Notes: generated by a model from the sequence alone, not told the origin. A stretch of DNA of 64,000 bases from Cohnella phaseoli (GCF_003386235.1 NZ_QRDZ01000026.1:62001-126000), one strand, 5' to 3'. Positions 25,916-35,281 are shown, numbered from the stretch's first letter. Translations and numbers: made by a program.

Positions 25916-26611
25916 CTAGTTACCGGCGCCGTAGCGCTGATGAATAAGCTCGGCCTTGTTCTTCAGCTCCATCAAATCCTTCTGCTCGATGAAGCTTGTG
26001 TAGGTCGTAATCTGGTTGTCGATGTCCCGAAGGCTGTTGAGCAGCAGTCTGCGATTCTGTCGCTTCGCTTCACCGCTCAAATGCAGGAAAGGCGTGATCG
26101 CCCCGTTCAGGTCCTTAAGCACGAGCCGCTGAATTTTGTGGTTGATGTCCCCATTGTTGAAGGCGACCAATTGCGGAATGACGCGGTTCAACCGGACAAG
26201 AAGGGACAATGTGCGCTGCACGATCTCGTTGTCGAGATTGTCCTTCTTCCCTTCGAGCAGCACCATGTCCTCGATCGTGCCGATATACTCGAGAATCGAG
26301 TCCCACTCCGGCCCAAGCCCCGATGCTTTCGGTTCGGGCTCCGGCTGCTTGGCTGGGATGCCGCCGATATCGAACGCCCGAGGCGGCGGAATCTGCTGAC
26401 TCTGCTGCGCGCTCGCGGCTGCCGCATTCGCCGCATCCCGCTCCGCAGCCAGCCTGGCTATTTTGAGTTCGGAGTTGCGAATGACCGAAGCCAGCATCGT
26501 TCCCGCAATCGGAAACAAAAGAGCGATCGCGTCATAAACGAAAAAAGTCGAGATGTATCCTCCCGCATAACCGAGAATAATGAACGCTAATCCCCATTTC
26601 GAACGAAGCAA
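25916..26611 (-). CDS. XpaC-like membrane-anchored protein upstream of telA
   Basis: 231 residues. Two N-terminal hydrophobic segments (WGLAFIILGYAGGYISTFFV, YDAIALLFPIAGTMLASVI) lead into a charged helix, a Pro/Gln/Ala-rich linker around residues 60-95, and a helical domain (DSILEYIGTIEDMVLL to LIHQRYGAGN). Position before a telA-family gene and overall layout suggest the XpaC/YceG group; sequence similarity to XpaC itself is not certain. Start TTG 26611, 7 nt behind AGGAGGT. It has its own promoter at 26672-26700 and is the first gene of a two-gene unit. Confidence 0.55.
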   Translation of the reverse strand: MLRSKWGLAFIILGYAGGYISTFFVYDAIALLFPIAGTMLASVIRNSELKIARLAAERDAANAAAASAQQSQQIPPPRAFDIGGIPAKQPEPEPKASGLGPEWDSILEYIGTIEDMVLLEGKKDNLDNEIVQRTLSLLVRLNRVIPQLVAFNNGDINHKIQRLVLKDLNGAITPFLHLSGEAKRQNRRLLLNSLRDIDNQITTYTSFIEQKDLMELKNKAELIHQRYGAGN

Positions 26612-26671
26612 GGCGTTACCTCCTGTCTATCCAACCGAATCCGACTGGCGCAAACGGTTAACCTTGACTTT

Positions 26672-26700
26672 AGTTTATGGTTTTCGGCAGCGCTCGTCAA
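26672..26700 (-). promoter_or_regulatory. Promoter of the xpaC-like/telA unit
   Basis: On the minus strand TTGACG (26695-26700) and TAAACT (26672-26677) are 17 bp apart, a good sigma-A-type match, about 60 bp before the TTG start at 26611. Confidence 0.65.
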
Positions 26701-26816
26701 TTTTTAATGCTATATAAGTTTAACCAGCCCAGAAAATGCCTATTGCATTCCGAAAGGGATGGTTTTGCCGGCTTCAGTCAGGTTGTTTTGAGTTGTTTTG
26801 GGTTGCTTGTTCAGCT

Positions 26817-27845
26817 TTATACCGGTTTCATGAGGACGGGAAGCTCAAGATAGCTGGCTCGAATGCCGAACTGCGGAACGGGCGGCTCGAAAGGTTGTCC
26901 GAGAATCGCCTTCACCGCCAAATACGGCATGTTCACTCCGCTCAAGCAAGTAATGTACAGACCGCCCGACATGCGCGGATTGATCTCCAACAGCTTAGGC
27001 ACGCCGTTGTTGTATTTGACCTGAATATTGTAGACGAACGGGATGCGGCAGCGCGCCGCGACCCGCGAAGCGATCTCGAGCAGCTCCGGCTTGTCTTCCA
27101 GCAGGTAGATTCGCCCCGACGATTTGCGGCGCGGAATAGCGGCAAGCAGATTTCCGTCCGCATCCGCAAGACAGTCGATGCTGACCTCCTCGTCCGGCAG
27201 CAGCTCCATCACCATCAGCCGCGGAAACCGTTCCACGGACGACAGCGTCCCGTACGCCTCCTCGAACGAAATCGCCGCGCTTACCCAGCCGTACAGGTCG
27301 TTCAGCTTGTCCTGCTCGCTTCGCTCGTTGTCGATGATTCGGAAGCCCATGCCGCCTTCCGCATTCGTCGGCTTGAAGCATACGCGATGGCCGCGCGCCG
27401 CAAGCTTCTCGTACGCAGCCTTGAACTGCTCCGCCGTCTCGGCGATCTCGTATTCCGGAAGCGGCACGACGCCGGAGCCGGCCAGGCTCTCGTAGAAACG
27501 ATCCTTCTCCATCAGGCATTCCAGCAGCGGGATGTCGCGGCAGACCATCACCTTTGTTCCGATTTCGTCGAAGCGGCGAGCCTCCTTCGCGATTTCCAGC
27601 ATTTTCAGCCGCGGGATAAAAACGCCGATTTCATTGCGGCGACAGAAGTCCAGCGCGTACTCGACGTACTCCTCGCCATGCAGCACCGGCTCCTGCTCCG
27701 AGTAATCGCACGCTTGCAGAGCAAGATGTCCCGGGTCCGGATGCGTGCCGTAGAAGGTAAAGCGCTGGCCGTCCGGATTGTCGCGGATCATGTTAATGTA
27801 GTGATACGCCGAAGAGAACCAGCGATTAAAATAAATGTTCGTCAT
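26817..27845 (-). CDS. ATP-grasp ligase of the Ter biosynthetic arm
   Basis: A 342-residue ATP-grasp enzyme. The N-terminal preATP-grasp half carries GTHPDPGHLALQACD; the ATP-binding core has VCFKPTNAEGGMGFRII, the strand VMELLPDEEVSIDC and the metal site VPKLLEINPRMSGG. It would join a carboxylate to an amine or thiol via an acyl-phosphate. The ATG at 27845 overlaps the HAD stop (ATGA) and has GGAGGTG 5 nt upstream. ATP-grasp, HAD, StiP, PRTase and CitE-like genes together define the proposed nucleoside-like metabolite pathway of ter loci. The product is unknown. Confidence 0.85.
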   Translation of the reverse strand: MTNIYFNRWFSSAYHYINMIRDNPDGQRFTFYGTHPDPGHLALQACDYSEQEPVLHGEEYVEYALDFCRRNEIGVFIPRLKMLEIAKEARRFDEIGTKVMVCRDIPLLECLMEKDRFYESLAGSGVVPLPEYEIAETAEQFKAAYEKLAARGHRVCFKPTNAEGGMGFRIIDNERSEQDKLNDLYGWVSAAISFEEAYGTLSSVERFPRLMVMELLPDEEVSIDCLADADGNLLAAIPRRKSSGRIYLLEDKPELLEIASRVAARCRIPFVYNIQVKYNNGVPKLLEINPRMSGGLYITCLSGVNMPYLAVKAILGQPFEPPVPQFGIRASYLELPVLMKPV

Positions 27846-28654
27846 CCCGCCACCTCCGTCTTGTTGCAAGCCGCAGCGGCGTTCAATATTTCTTCCGCCG
27901 CCATAATTCCCGAGCGGCGCGAGAAGCGGATCGCTCCGTCATTTCCGCTGCCGTAACTGCGGAACAGCTCGCCGTGCCCCGGAGCCATCGCTTCGTCCGC
28001 CATCCGCAGCATGCTTTCGTCCAGCAGGCTGTCGCCGGCCGCGAATACGAACGATGCGCCTGTCAGTTCCTTCACGTAACGTACAGCCGCGCCCTTGCTT
28101 ACCGGATCGGGCACCAGATACACCTTGCGCCCCTGCAGCGAGCAATTCCAGCCCATGCCGGACAGCTCGCTCGCCAGCTCGTCCATCCAGCCGTGCGGAA
28201 TGCGATCCCTCTCTACGACAACGGCGTGGAACAGCTCATCGCAATATCGCTCCTTGAGCACCCAGCTCGCATCCGCGAGACGGCGGAACAGCGCCATAGC
28301 CTCGTCGCCCGAAGCCGCTCCGGCACGTACGGCTTCCCGGATCAGACCGTCCCATTGCTCGTCCGTCCGGCCGTCGATCAACACCCGGCCCCCGTTGCTT
28401 ACGATCGCGTAACGGATGGAGATGCCATCGGCCAGTCCGTGTATTCTCGCATATTGCTCATAGATTCTCGTCGTCGTCGGCACGAAATCGATCTCCCGGC
28501 TCAGCTCCCGAAGCCGCATATAGGCGGTGCGGGTCATATAGCTTAGATCCTCGCCCTCGTATTTCTCGACGGGAACAAGCTCGCTCTCCTCGACAGGTCC
28601 CATCGAACGGCGAGAGTAGATCAACGTCTGATCCAAATCGCAGGCGAAAATCAT
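27842..28654 (-). CDS. HAD-superfamily hydrolase of the Ter biosynthetic arm
   Basis: 270 residues with the HAD nucleophile motif ACDLDQTLI (D6, D8) at the very start, threonine motif VPTTTR (about residue 58-63), a lysine in DPVSKGAAVRYV and the acidic motif AAGDSLLDESML. A cap domain sits between motifs II and III, as in Cof/sucrose-phosphatase-like members. It probably dephosphorylates a sugar-phosphate-like intermediate. It overlaps both neighbours by 4 bp (ATGA), which points to tight translational coupling within the ter biosynthetic operon. Confidence 0.85.
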   Translation of the reverse strand: MIFACDLDQTLIYSRRSMGPVEESELVPVEKYEGEDLSYMTRTAYMRLRELSREIDFVPTTTRIYEQYARIHGLADGISIRYAIVSNGGRVLIDGRTDEQWDGLIREAVRAGAASGDEAMALFRRLADASWVLKERYCDELFHAVVVERDRIPHGWMDELASELSGMGWNCSLQGRKVYLVPDPVSKGAAVRYVKELTGASFVFAAGDSLLDESMLRMADEAMAPGHGELFRSYGSGNDGAIRFSRRSGIMAAEEILNAAAACNKTEVAG

Positions 28655-29796
28655 TCGGATTCCCCCTTGAGCGGCTTAATGATTCCGCAGCAGGAATAAG
28701 TCAGCTCGGGATATTCCTCGACAGGGACGCCGCGATCCGCCGCCAGCAGCAAAATCGGAGCGAGATTAGGGTTGCTCTTATCGTCCACAAGAATTTTCCA
28801 CGGCACTCTGCGCAGCAGTACGCGGGTCGTTTCCCCCACTCCTGGCTTCACCAGATTGACGTCGGCGATGCCATAGTCCCGCTGAATGGCGCGAATGTCC
28901 TGTTCCCCTTGCCAAGTAACAGGGTCCTCGCCGTCGGAGAGAAGCTGTTCAGCCTTAGCCTTGGCCGCTTCCCGAACGGCCTCGGATTGCGCTTCGATCG
29001 TATCTACGTATTCGTTGGACAAGTCGTCCTCCGCCAGCTCGCGGTAAAACTTCGCCCCGTGATAATCGTCCGGCCCGATCAGATCGTCGCGCAGCACGGT
29101 TCGGCTGACGAGCCCCGACACCGTCGAGTTCAGGCAGGCGCTCGGAATCAGGAAGTCCTCCCGCGTGCCGTACGTTGCAGAGCAGCAGCCCGGATCGGCC
29201 AACACGGCGAGATCGTCGTTCAATCGAACGCCGTAGCGATCGTAGAAGCTTCCGCAGGCCTCGATCAACACTTTGCGAATGGCGCCCTTGCCCGTCCAGC
29301 CGTCGACGAACTGGATGTTGCCGTCCGGATGGCGGCGCAGCATATATTTCAGCGCGTTCTCGTCGATTCCTTTGCCCCTAATAATAGAGATGCTGTAATG
29401 GGGAACGTCCAGTCCATGGAACGTCTGCAAGTAGCGCTTGATCAGCACCCCGATCGGCGTTCCGGCCCGCGCCAGCGAAGCCAGCACGACGGACTTGCCG
29501 CGTCTCGCGACGATCTGCTCCGACACGACGGCGACCGCCTCCGCCACCTTGTTCGCGGTCGCAAGCAGCGTCTCGCGGTATAGCTGTATATAGTCGTCCG
29601 ACGGCCGATATTCGATCGGCAGCATCTCGGAATAATGCGTCCCGGATTGGATCGCTTCCTCCCGGTCCTCCGTGCCGCGCTCCAGCTCGACATTGCTTAA
29701 ATCCTTCAATAAAAATACGACGTCCTCCGGCTTGTAGCTGCCAATAGAGGACGGCTGGGCGAGATTGCCTTCGTATATGGACAGAAGCTGGTTCAT
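28651..29796 (-). CDS. StiP-family protein with C-terminal PELOTA-like domain
   Basis: 381 residues. The N-terminal part (EDVVFLLKDLSNVELERGTEDREE, the loop VVLASLARAGTPIGVLIKRYL, and the segment VDGWTGKGAIRKVLIEA) is phosphoribosyltransferase-like and characteristic of StiP proteins of ter clusters; conserved cysteines lie in DPGCCSATYGT. The C-terminal ~90 residues (GETTRVLLRRVPWKILVDD to YSCCGIIKPLKG) fit the small PELOTA RNA-binding-like domain. The family is named as a cysteine protease, but the gene context favours a role in making a nucleoside-like metabolite. It overlaps both neighbours by 4 bp. Confidence 0.8.
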   Translation of the reverse strand: MNQLLSIYEGNLAQPSSIGSYKPEDVVFLLKDLSNVELERGTEDREEAIQSGTHYSEMLPIEYRPSDDYIQLYRETLLATANKVAEAVAVVSEQIVARRGKSVVLASLARAGTPIGVLIKRYLQTFHGLDVPHYSISIIRGKGIDENALKYMLRRHPDGNIQFVDGWTGKGAIRKVLIEACGSFYDRYGVRLNDDLAVLADPGCCSATYGTREDFLIPSACLNSTVSGLVSRTVLRDDLIGPDDYHGAKFYRELAEDDLSNEYVDTIEAQSEAVREAAKAKAEQLLSDGEDPVTWQGEQDIRAIQRDYGIADVNLVKPGVGETTRVLLRRVPWKILVDDKSNPNLAPILLLAADRGVPVEEYPELTYSCCGIIKPLKGESE

Positions 29797-31208
29797 TCCC
29801 CGTCCCTCCGATCGTCTGATGCGCCGAACGTAACCAAGTGAACGACGGGCACGCCAAGCAGGGACAAAGCCCGTTCGAACGATGCGCCTCGCGCCGGATC
29901 GTACTGTCGTTCGACAAAGACGAACGCTTCGTCGTATTGGCCCGGTTCGACGTTGTAAATAAAATTAGCGACTTCCTCTCCGTCCGGCGAATCGTAACGA
30001 TAAGCGGATGTCACCGCATAACCGTCTCTGCGCAGCGGATGAATCGGGCTTCTTGTCGTCGATTGGGCATACACCCCGTCTCCCATTCTTTCGGCGATTC
30101 TCATCGGAACGTACATAAATTCTCCAGTTCCGAGACAAAGCGCGCGGCTTCCCGTTCTGTGCGCGGCCAACAGTCCCGCAGCCTCGACGACGGCTCGGTC
30201 GAGCGCTTCCCCGTCGGCTACGCTAATGCCGAATCTACCGGTATGCAGCAGGTAAGAATGAAGCTGAGGCGATCGCCCCGCTTCCTCCGACGACTGTCCC
30301 GCATGCTCGAACATCTCGGATAAATCGTGCCGAAGCAGGTGGAAATCCTCCTGCGGCTCGGGCGCCCCTTGGCCTCGCGCCGCCTCTTCAAGCGGATTGC
30401 CGTTCACCTTGATCGATCCTTCGATCAGCGCCAAACAACGGATGCGGATGTCCAGCTCGCGCTCCAGCTCCGCGTAGCGATCGCGATCCGCATCGGAACG
30501 CCAATCTAGCAGGCTGGCAACGGCGAAGTCGCGATGGCCGTAAGCCTCGTGCAGCTCGCGGATGATGTTCAGCGACGTCTTGCCGGTCGTCATCTCGTCG
30601 TCGACAAGCACGACGCGGGCCGCATTGCGGAAGACGGACGAATCGCGCACATAGCAACGATGAGCGACCGCGTGCGAATGCTCCTCCTCGAACCGGATCG
30701 GCGGGACAAGCCCTTCGATCTCCTCGCGCGTCGTATGTACGAACGAAACGCTGCCCGTGAAGGCGTCGAACATGCTGTGTCCGAGCGCGGTCGCCGTCTC
30801 TGCGAAGCCGATGAACAGCGTCGGCTCGTCGATGCGGATTTTGTCCGCCATCAGCTTGCGATAACCTTCTTCCGCCTCTCTTCTACCCGCGAACATGCCG
30901 CGCAGCCGTTCCGCTGCCAGTGCGGAAGGACGCTTTAGCACTTCCTCCTCGTAGAGGCAGCCAAGCATCGCGCCGGCTCCCAACGACAGTGCGGGAATGA
31001 CCGGAATATGCTTGCCCAGCACCTTGCTTACGAATAGAAAACCGCGCTTCTTGTTAATGCGCGCGGCCATTCCGAACAATTGGTCAAGCTCAAGCCCGTA
31101 CGGATTGGCCGAGACTGTGACTTCGACTTCCAACCCATCGATAATGCTATACAAGCGCTCCTGCCGGCTCGTGATCGACGAGCAGGCTGGTGAAGTTATG
31201 TTTTTCAT
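29793..31208 (-). CDS. Phosphoribosyltransferase with TRSP domain
   Basis: About 471 residues. The N-terminal PRTase domain has the PRPP loop VVLVDDEMTTGKT (about residues 198-210) and FIGFAETATALGHSMFDAF. The C-terminal TRSP domain carries the name-giving QSTTRSPIHPL and GTGEFMYVPMRIAERMG. It should form a phosphoribosyl or related glycosidic bond in the Ter pathway. The start is uncertain: ATG 31208 has a weak GGGGTG and overlaps the upstream gene by 62 bp, whereas TTG 31154 lies 3 nt behind CAGGAG with only an 8-bp overlap. The stop overlaps the StiP start. Confidence 0.85.
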   Translation of the reverse strand: MKNITSPACSSITSRQERLYSIIDGLEVEVTVSANPYGLELDQLFGMAARINKKRGFLFVSKVLGKHIPVIPALSLGAGAMLGCLYEEEVLKRPSALAAERLRGMFAGRREAEEGYRKLMADKIRIDEPTLFIGFAETATALGHSMFDAFTGSVSFVHTTREEIEGLVPPIRFEEEHSHAVAHRCYVRDSSVFRNAARVVLVDDEMTTGKTSLNIIRELHEAYGHRDFAVASLLDWRSDADRDRYAELERELDIRIRCLALIEGSIKVNGNPLEEAARGQGAPEPQEDFHLLRHDLSEMFEHAGQSSEEAGRSPQLHSYLLHTGRFGISVADGEALDRAVVEAAGLLAAHRTGSRALCLGTGEFMYVPMRIAERMGDGVYAQSTTRSPIHPLRRDGYAVTSAYRYDSPDGEEVANFIYNVEPGQYDEAFVFVERQYDPARGASFERALSLLGVPVVHLVTFGASDDRRDGE

Positions 31209-32355
31209 GCAACACCCCAAAAATCTTTGATCGGTTCATAATCCGGTTGGACCAGTTCAAATGCGGCTTGATCTCGTTCATCTTGTTGGCGTATTGGCTC
31301 TTCATCACGCCGTAATCGCCTTGACTGTTCGCGATAATGCTCGCCGCATCGCAATATTCCTCATGAGTAACGACGTACATCGCTTGTACCGGCTGAAGGT
31401 GCGTCGGATGAATAATCGTTTTGCCAATAATGCCGTTCTCCTTGTCGTACGCCACCTCGCGAATAAGTCCGTCCACAGATCTGTCCAGATAAGACATGCG
31501 CAGCTTCAGTCCGTCCTTGCCCATCGCCTCTTGGAACGGAGTCATTCGCAGTTGAGGCTTAAGCACGCGATCGCTTCGGAAATACTCCCATACCGGTCCG
31601 GAAATCACGAAGCCGTCCTCCTGCCGTCCGAACATATTGATAATATCCGTCACGCAATCGCGAATGACGCCGATATCGTAGATCGTCATGTCGGGATTGC
31701 GCCGCAATCCGAAAATGCTGGAGAAGTCGGTCGCTCCGATTCTCACATTTAGCACGTAGGGCTGATATCGCTTCAGCAATGCTTGGATGTCGAGCAGCAC
31801 GGGCACCCGGCTTTCCCGGTAAATCACTTCCGCCGTCTCCATAATCGGCATGCCGTACAGCGTCGGCGCATTCGGCCCCGCGCTGCGGTTATGCTCCTCC
31901 AGCATGCGGAAATAGGCTTCTCCCGTGTCGGCTGCGAACTTCGGAAAGGCAAAACCCGTCAACAAATGCAGACGTCCCTCAAGCCGGCTCAGCAGACGCT
32001 GCAGCTGCTCCGCGGAGCGAACCCGAACAAAGATCAGCGGAAGCGCGGACGGCTTAAGCTCGCCTTCGATCATATACCAATACAGCCTGTCCAACGTCTC
32101 ATACAGATTTTTCTCGGCCGAGTCGACTTGGCTGTCCGCCACCGCATCCTCCAAATCGATGACCAGAGACACAAGTCCCGCAATTTTCTTATTTACGATG
32201 TCTTCCGCGATCCGGGAACGAGTCGCCGGCATATACAACGCGGCCCCTACCGCATAAGCCAAAGTTTCCCTGTCGTTACGATTGCTGAATTCCCCCGGAG
32301 AATAAAGAAATACATCTTTCTCCTGCTCCGGGGACAGATAGTCGAAATAACGCAA
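31147..32355 (-). CDS. HpcH/HpaI aldolase (citrate lyase beta)-like protein of the Ter pathway
   Basis: 402 residues, a TIM-barrel C-C lyase. The Mg-binding region SLVIDLEDAVADSQV, the arginine strand LIFVRVRS, the GMPIMETAEVIY strand and VLNVRIGATDFSSIFGLRR are typical of the CitE group, and the IIGKTIIHPTHLQPVQAMYV end is a family hallmark. The start is taken as TTG 32355 because an ideal GGAGGAGGTGA ends 6-8 nt before it; an upstream TTG at 32373 would lie inside that site. It is the first gene of the biosynthetic operon, after the terminator that follows terC. Confidence 0.82.
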   Translation of the reverse strand: MRYFDYLSPEQEKDVFLYSPGEFSNRNDRETLAYAVGAALYMPATRSRIAEDIVNKKIAGLVSLVIDLEDAVADSQVDSAEKNLYETLDRLYWYMIEGELKPSALPLIFVRVRSAEQLQRLLSRLEGRLHLLTGFAFPKFAADTGEAYFRMLEEHNRSAGPNAPTLYGMPIMETAEVIYRESRVPVLLDIQALLKRYQPYVLNVRIGATDFSSIFGLRRNPDMTIYDIGVIRDCVTDIINMFGRQEDGFVISGPVWEYFRSDRVLKPQLRMTPFQEAMGKDGLKLRMSYLDRSVDGLIREVAYDKENGIIGKTIIHPTHLQPVQAMYVVTHEEYCDAASIIANSQGDYGVMKSQYANKMNEIKPHLNWSNRIMNRSKIFGVLHEKHNFTSLLVDHEPAGALV

Positions 32356-32418
32356 GGGACTCACCTCCTCCAAACCTCTAAATCTCTATACCTTCAAAAT
32401 ACTTCCAAATCCATCCTT

Positions 32419-32453
32419 AAAAAATATCCCCCACGCTCACATGAGGGATATTT
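32419..32453 (-). terminator. Intrinsic terminator between terC and the CitE-like gene
   Basis: A 9-bp stem, AAATATCCC (32422-32430) with GGGATATTT (32445-32453), reads into six T residues on the minus strand. It splits the ter locus into a terD-terC unit and a biosynthetic unit, or attenuates read-through. Confidence 0.75.
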
Positions 32454-32482
32454 CCAAGAAACTGCGACTGCAATCGGTTCAA

Positions 32483-33283
32483 TTAGGACTTGGCGGAAGA
32501 TTTGGATGCTTCGGCTTTTTTCCTCATGGAACTGAAAATCATCGTACCGACGAAAATTGCGATCAATATGGAGAAGAACACAGCATGCGATACATGGAAG
32601 CCGAACGCTCCGGCGATCATCTTCGCTCCGATGACGACAATCAGGATAAATGCCGCTTTTTCCAGCTCCGGGAACTTCTCGATCAGTCTCAAGAACACTT
32701 GGGCAACTCCGCGCATCATCAGTACGCCGAGAATACCGCCCAGGAACAGTACCCATACTTCTTCGCTGACTCCGAAAGCGGCCAGAACGCTGTCGATACT
32801 GAAGGCGATATCCATCATTTCGACGGCCAGCACCGTACGCCAGAAGCCCATTCCTTTGTTCTCTACTTCGTTCTCTTCCTCGGCGGCTTTCTTGCCGATG
32901 TACGGAATCAGCGGAACTCCGCCTACGCGAGCCATCTTGAACTCCAGATCGAACAAATTGCTTAGCGCAATCCAGAGCAAGTATAGACCTCCGGCGACCT
33001 TGATCCAGGTAATCTTGACGAGATAGGTCCCGATTCCGATCGCCAGGAAGCGAAAGACGTACGCGCCGATAATTCCGTAGAACAGCGCCTTCTTCTGCTG
33101 CTCTTTAGGAAGATGGCGAACCATAACTGCGAGCACGAGCGCATTGTCCGCGGACAACAAGCCCTCGAGAACGATCAGCGTGCCGATAATTCCCCATGTC
33201 GATGGCATCGACAATACCTCGCCGATATGCTGCCAATCGAAAAAGCTCGCGAAGTTGTCAATAAAGCTTTGCAAAAAATCCAT
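32483..33283 (-). CDS. terC: TerC family integral membrane protein
   Basis: 266 residues with seven or eight membrane helices. Conserved acidic patches lie in the membrane: IVLEGLLSADNALVLAVMVRHLP near the start and AVEMMDIAFSIDSVLAAFGV in the middle, both signatures of the TerC/Alx/YceF group. These proteins are linked to manganese export, membrane stress and metalation of exported enzymes. AGGAGGG lies 5 nt before ATG 33283. It follows the terA-like gene and precedes a terminator, closing the first ter operon. Confidence 0.93.
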   Translation of the reverse strand: MDFLQSFIDNFASFFDWQHIGEVLSMPSTWGIIGTLIVLEGLLSADNALVLAVMVRHLPKEQQKKALFYGIIGAYVFRFLAIGIGTYLVKITWIKVAGGLYLLWIALSNLFDLEFKMARVGGVPLIPYIGKKAAEEENEVENKGMGFWRTVLAVEMMDIAFSIDSVLAAFGVSEEVWVLFLGGILGVLMMRGVAQVFLRLIEKFPELEKAAFILIVVIGAKMIAGAFGFHVSHAVFFSILIAIFVGTMIFSSMRKKAEASKSSAKS

Positions 33284-33377
33284 GATGGCCCTCCTGCCGG
33301 TGTCTAACTCCGTTACTGATGAGCTGCGACGAAATGATGTCGCACTTCATTACGTCGCAGTCTCGCAAATCGATCGA

Positions 33378-34661
33378 TTACTTGCTTCCTCTTGTCCAGC
33401 GCAATCCCCAATCGTACGCGACGTCCAGCTTCTGCTGATCGTCGAAAAACTGCACGAGCCGCTCGACGCTGAACGTCTGGTCGTTAACGTTGCGAATCAT
33501 CGCGATCGCGCACAAGCCCTTGTTGCTGCCGTACTCGTCCATACGCACGACGATATCCGGACCGCCTGGATACTTGACGGTCACGACGCCGTCCGCCTGC
33601 GACCAGTTCGCCACGCCCGAATAAATAAAGGCGAAAATGACGATTCGTTTAATGTCTGCGACTTTGGCTCCGTTGATTCGCAGATTTTCCCCGCCTTCAA
33701 GCGCGCCAGTCCGATCGTCTCCGTCAAGCGCCACGTAAGGCGGTCGCTGGAAATCTCCGAAGGCGTTGCCTAACGCTTGGACGCCGCCCTTCGTGCCGTC
33801 CTTTAATTCGAAGAGACAGCCCAAATCGAGGTCGATTCCGGATGCCGCTTTGAAGAAGCCTCCGCCGGTTTTCTTGCGGTTCCAGTTGAGATTAACCAGA
33901 ATTTCGCCCAGCGAACCCGCTTTCTTCTCCAGGTTGATGACGTCGCCCTTCTTCTTCAGCTCGATCTTGTCCAGTCTGACCGGCGAGACCGGCGGAGGAG
34001 ACGAAGGGGGAGAAGCTTGTCCAACCGGCGGCTTGGCCGGTTCGACTTTCGGCGGCGCGGGCGGAACCGGCGGCGGAGAGGCCGCAGGCGGTTCTTCGCG
34101 AACGACGATGCCGAAGCTGCCGCATAGTGAGGCCAATCCGCCCGAATATCCGGAGCCGACGGCATTAAATTTCCATTCGCCGTTATATCTATATAATTCT
34201 CCCACGACGATTGCCGTTTCGACGGGAAATTGATTGCCAAGCTCATATCGGAGCAGCTCGTTGCCCGTCGTTTCATCGATGATCCGCAAATAAGCGTCCT
34301 TGACGAGGGAGAAATTTTGCCTGCGGGCGTCTCCTTCATAGATCGTCAGGGTGAACGGAATCCGTTCCAATTCCTGCGGAACGCTGCGCAGATCGATACT
34401 TACCTGCTCCTGGTCCGTCTGGGACCCGTAGCTCTTCTTCTCCTGTCCGACAATGCGGATTGCGCCGCCTGCTCCCGTCGGATTCGAGTAAAAGATCAAA
34501 TCGTTGTCCGAACGCACCTTGCCGTTTGCCTGCAATACAAAAACCGAGAAGTCCAAATCTACGCCGGCGCTGGCACCCCAGCCCATTCCGACGACGACCC
34601 GCGAAATCGACGTGTTCTTAGTAATGTCCGCTTTCTGGCCTTTAATGATCTTAAGAGACAT
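33378..34661 (-). CDS. Two-domain TerA-like TerD-family protein
   Basis: 427 residues. The first TerD domain (about 1-180) has VDLDFSVFVL but lacks the acidic GDGDDE motif seen in the neighbours; the corresponding region reads GSQTDQEQVSIDL. A Pro-rich linker of about 40 residues (starting EEPPAASPPPVPP) joins a second, diverged domain with GIDLDLGCLFEL, VALDGDDRTG and ENLRINGAK, resembling TerA/TerF. The pattern suggests one domain with altered Ca binding tethered to a canonical one. The start at 34661, 10 nt after GGAGGA, gives the standard MSLKIIKGQKADIT beginning. Confidence 0.85.
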   Translation of the reverse strand: MSLKIIKGQKADITKNTSISRVVVGMGWGASAGVDLDFSVFVLQANGKVRSDNDLIFYSNPTGAGGAIRIVGQEKKSYGSQTDQEQVSIDLRSVPQELERIPFTLTIYEGDARRQNFSLVKDAYLRIIDETTGNELLRYELGNQFPVETAIVVGELYRYNGEWKFNAVGSGYSGGLASLCGSFGIVVREEPPAASPPPVPPAPPKVEPAKPPVGQASPPSSPPPVSPVRLDKIELKKKGDVINLEKKAGSLGEILVNLNWNRKKTGGGFFKAASGIDLDLGCLFELKDGTKGGVQALGNAFGDFQRPPYVALDGDDRTGALEGGENLRINGAKVADIKRIVIFAFIYSGVANWSQADGVVTVKYPGGPDIVVRMDEYGSNKGLCAIAMIRNVNDQTFSVERLVQFFDDQQKLDVAYDWGLRWTRGSK

Positions 34662-34686
34662 GCGCTGCGAATCCTCCGTTAGGTAA

Positions 34687-35268
34687 TTACTTGGCGTCCA
34701 AGCCGTAGTTGTTGGCGAGAGCGGCCAAGCCTCCGGAGAAGCCCGATCCGACCGCCTGGAATTTCCAATCCGCGCCATGACGATACAGCTCGCATACGAC
34801 AACCGCCGTTTCGACCGAGAAATCCTCCCCCAGATCGTAACGCAGAATTTCGCTTCCCGTCTGCTCGTCCACCAGCCGTACGAATGCATTCGAAACCTGG
34901 CCGAAATTTTGATGACGACGCTCGGCTTCGTGGATCGTTACGGTAATGCCGATACGATGAACATGTTCCGGTATTTTGGTAAAGTCCAGCTTGATCTGCT
35001 CGTCGTCGCCTTCGCCCTGGCCGTCGCGGTTGTCCCCCGTGTGAAGGACGGCTCCGCCGTATGCGGACAGGTTATTGTAGAAAACGAAATCCTCGATGCC
35101 GTTCGCCTTGCCATTGGCATGAAGCAAGAACGCCGAAGCGTCCAGGTCGAAGTCGTCTCCGCCAGTATATTTGTTCGTATCCCAGCCCAGTCCGATAATC
35201 GCATTCTTGAGACCCGGGTTTGTCTTCGTCAGATCGATTCTTTGTCCTTTGGATAAGCTGATGGTCAT
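34687..35268 (-). CDS. terD: TerD-family calcium-binding stress protein (copy 4 in the operon)
   Basis: 193 residues, the standard single-domain TerD. It begins MTISLSKGQRIDLTKTNPGL, carries the two calcium-binding acidic stretches DFDLDASAFLL and GEGDDEQIKLD, and ends with the WKFQAVGSGFSGGLAAL signature. AGGAGGGA precedes ATG 35268. TerD proteins bind Ca and coat or associate with the cytoplasmic membrane during envelope or oxidative stress. It lies 13 bp after the preceding terD. Confidence 0.93.
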   Translation of the reverse strand: MTISLSKGQRIDLTKTNPGLKNAIIGLGWDTNKYTGGDDFDLDASAFLLHANGKANGIEDFVFYNNLSAYGGAVLHTGDNRDGQGEGDDEQIKLDFTKIPEHVHRIGITVTIHEAERRHQNFGQVSNAFVRLVDEQTGSEILRYDLGEDFSVETAVVVCELYRHGADWKFQAVGSGFSGGLAALANNYGLDAK

Positions 35269-35281
35269 CTTGGAATCCCTC

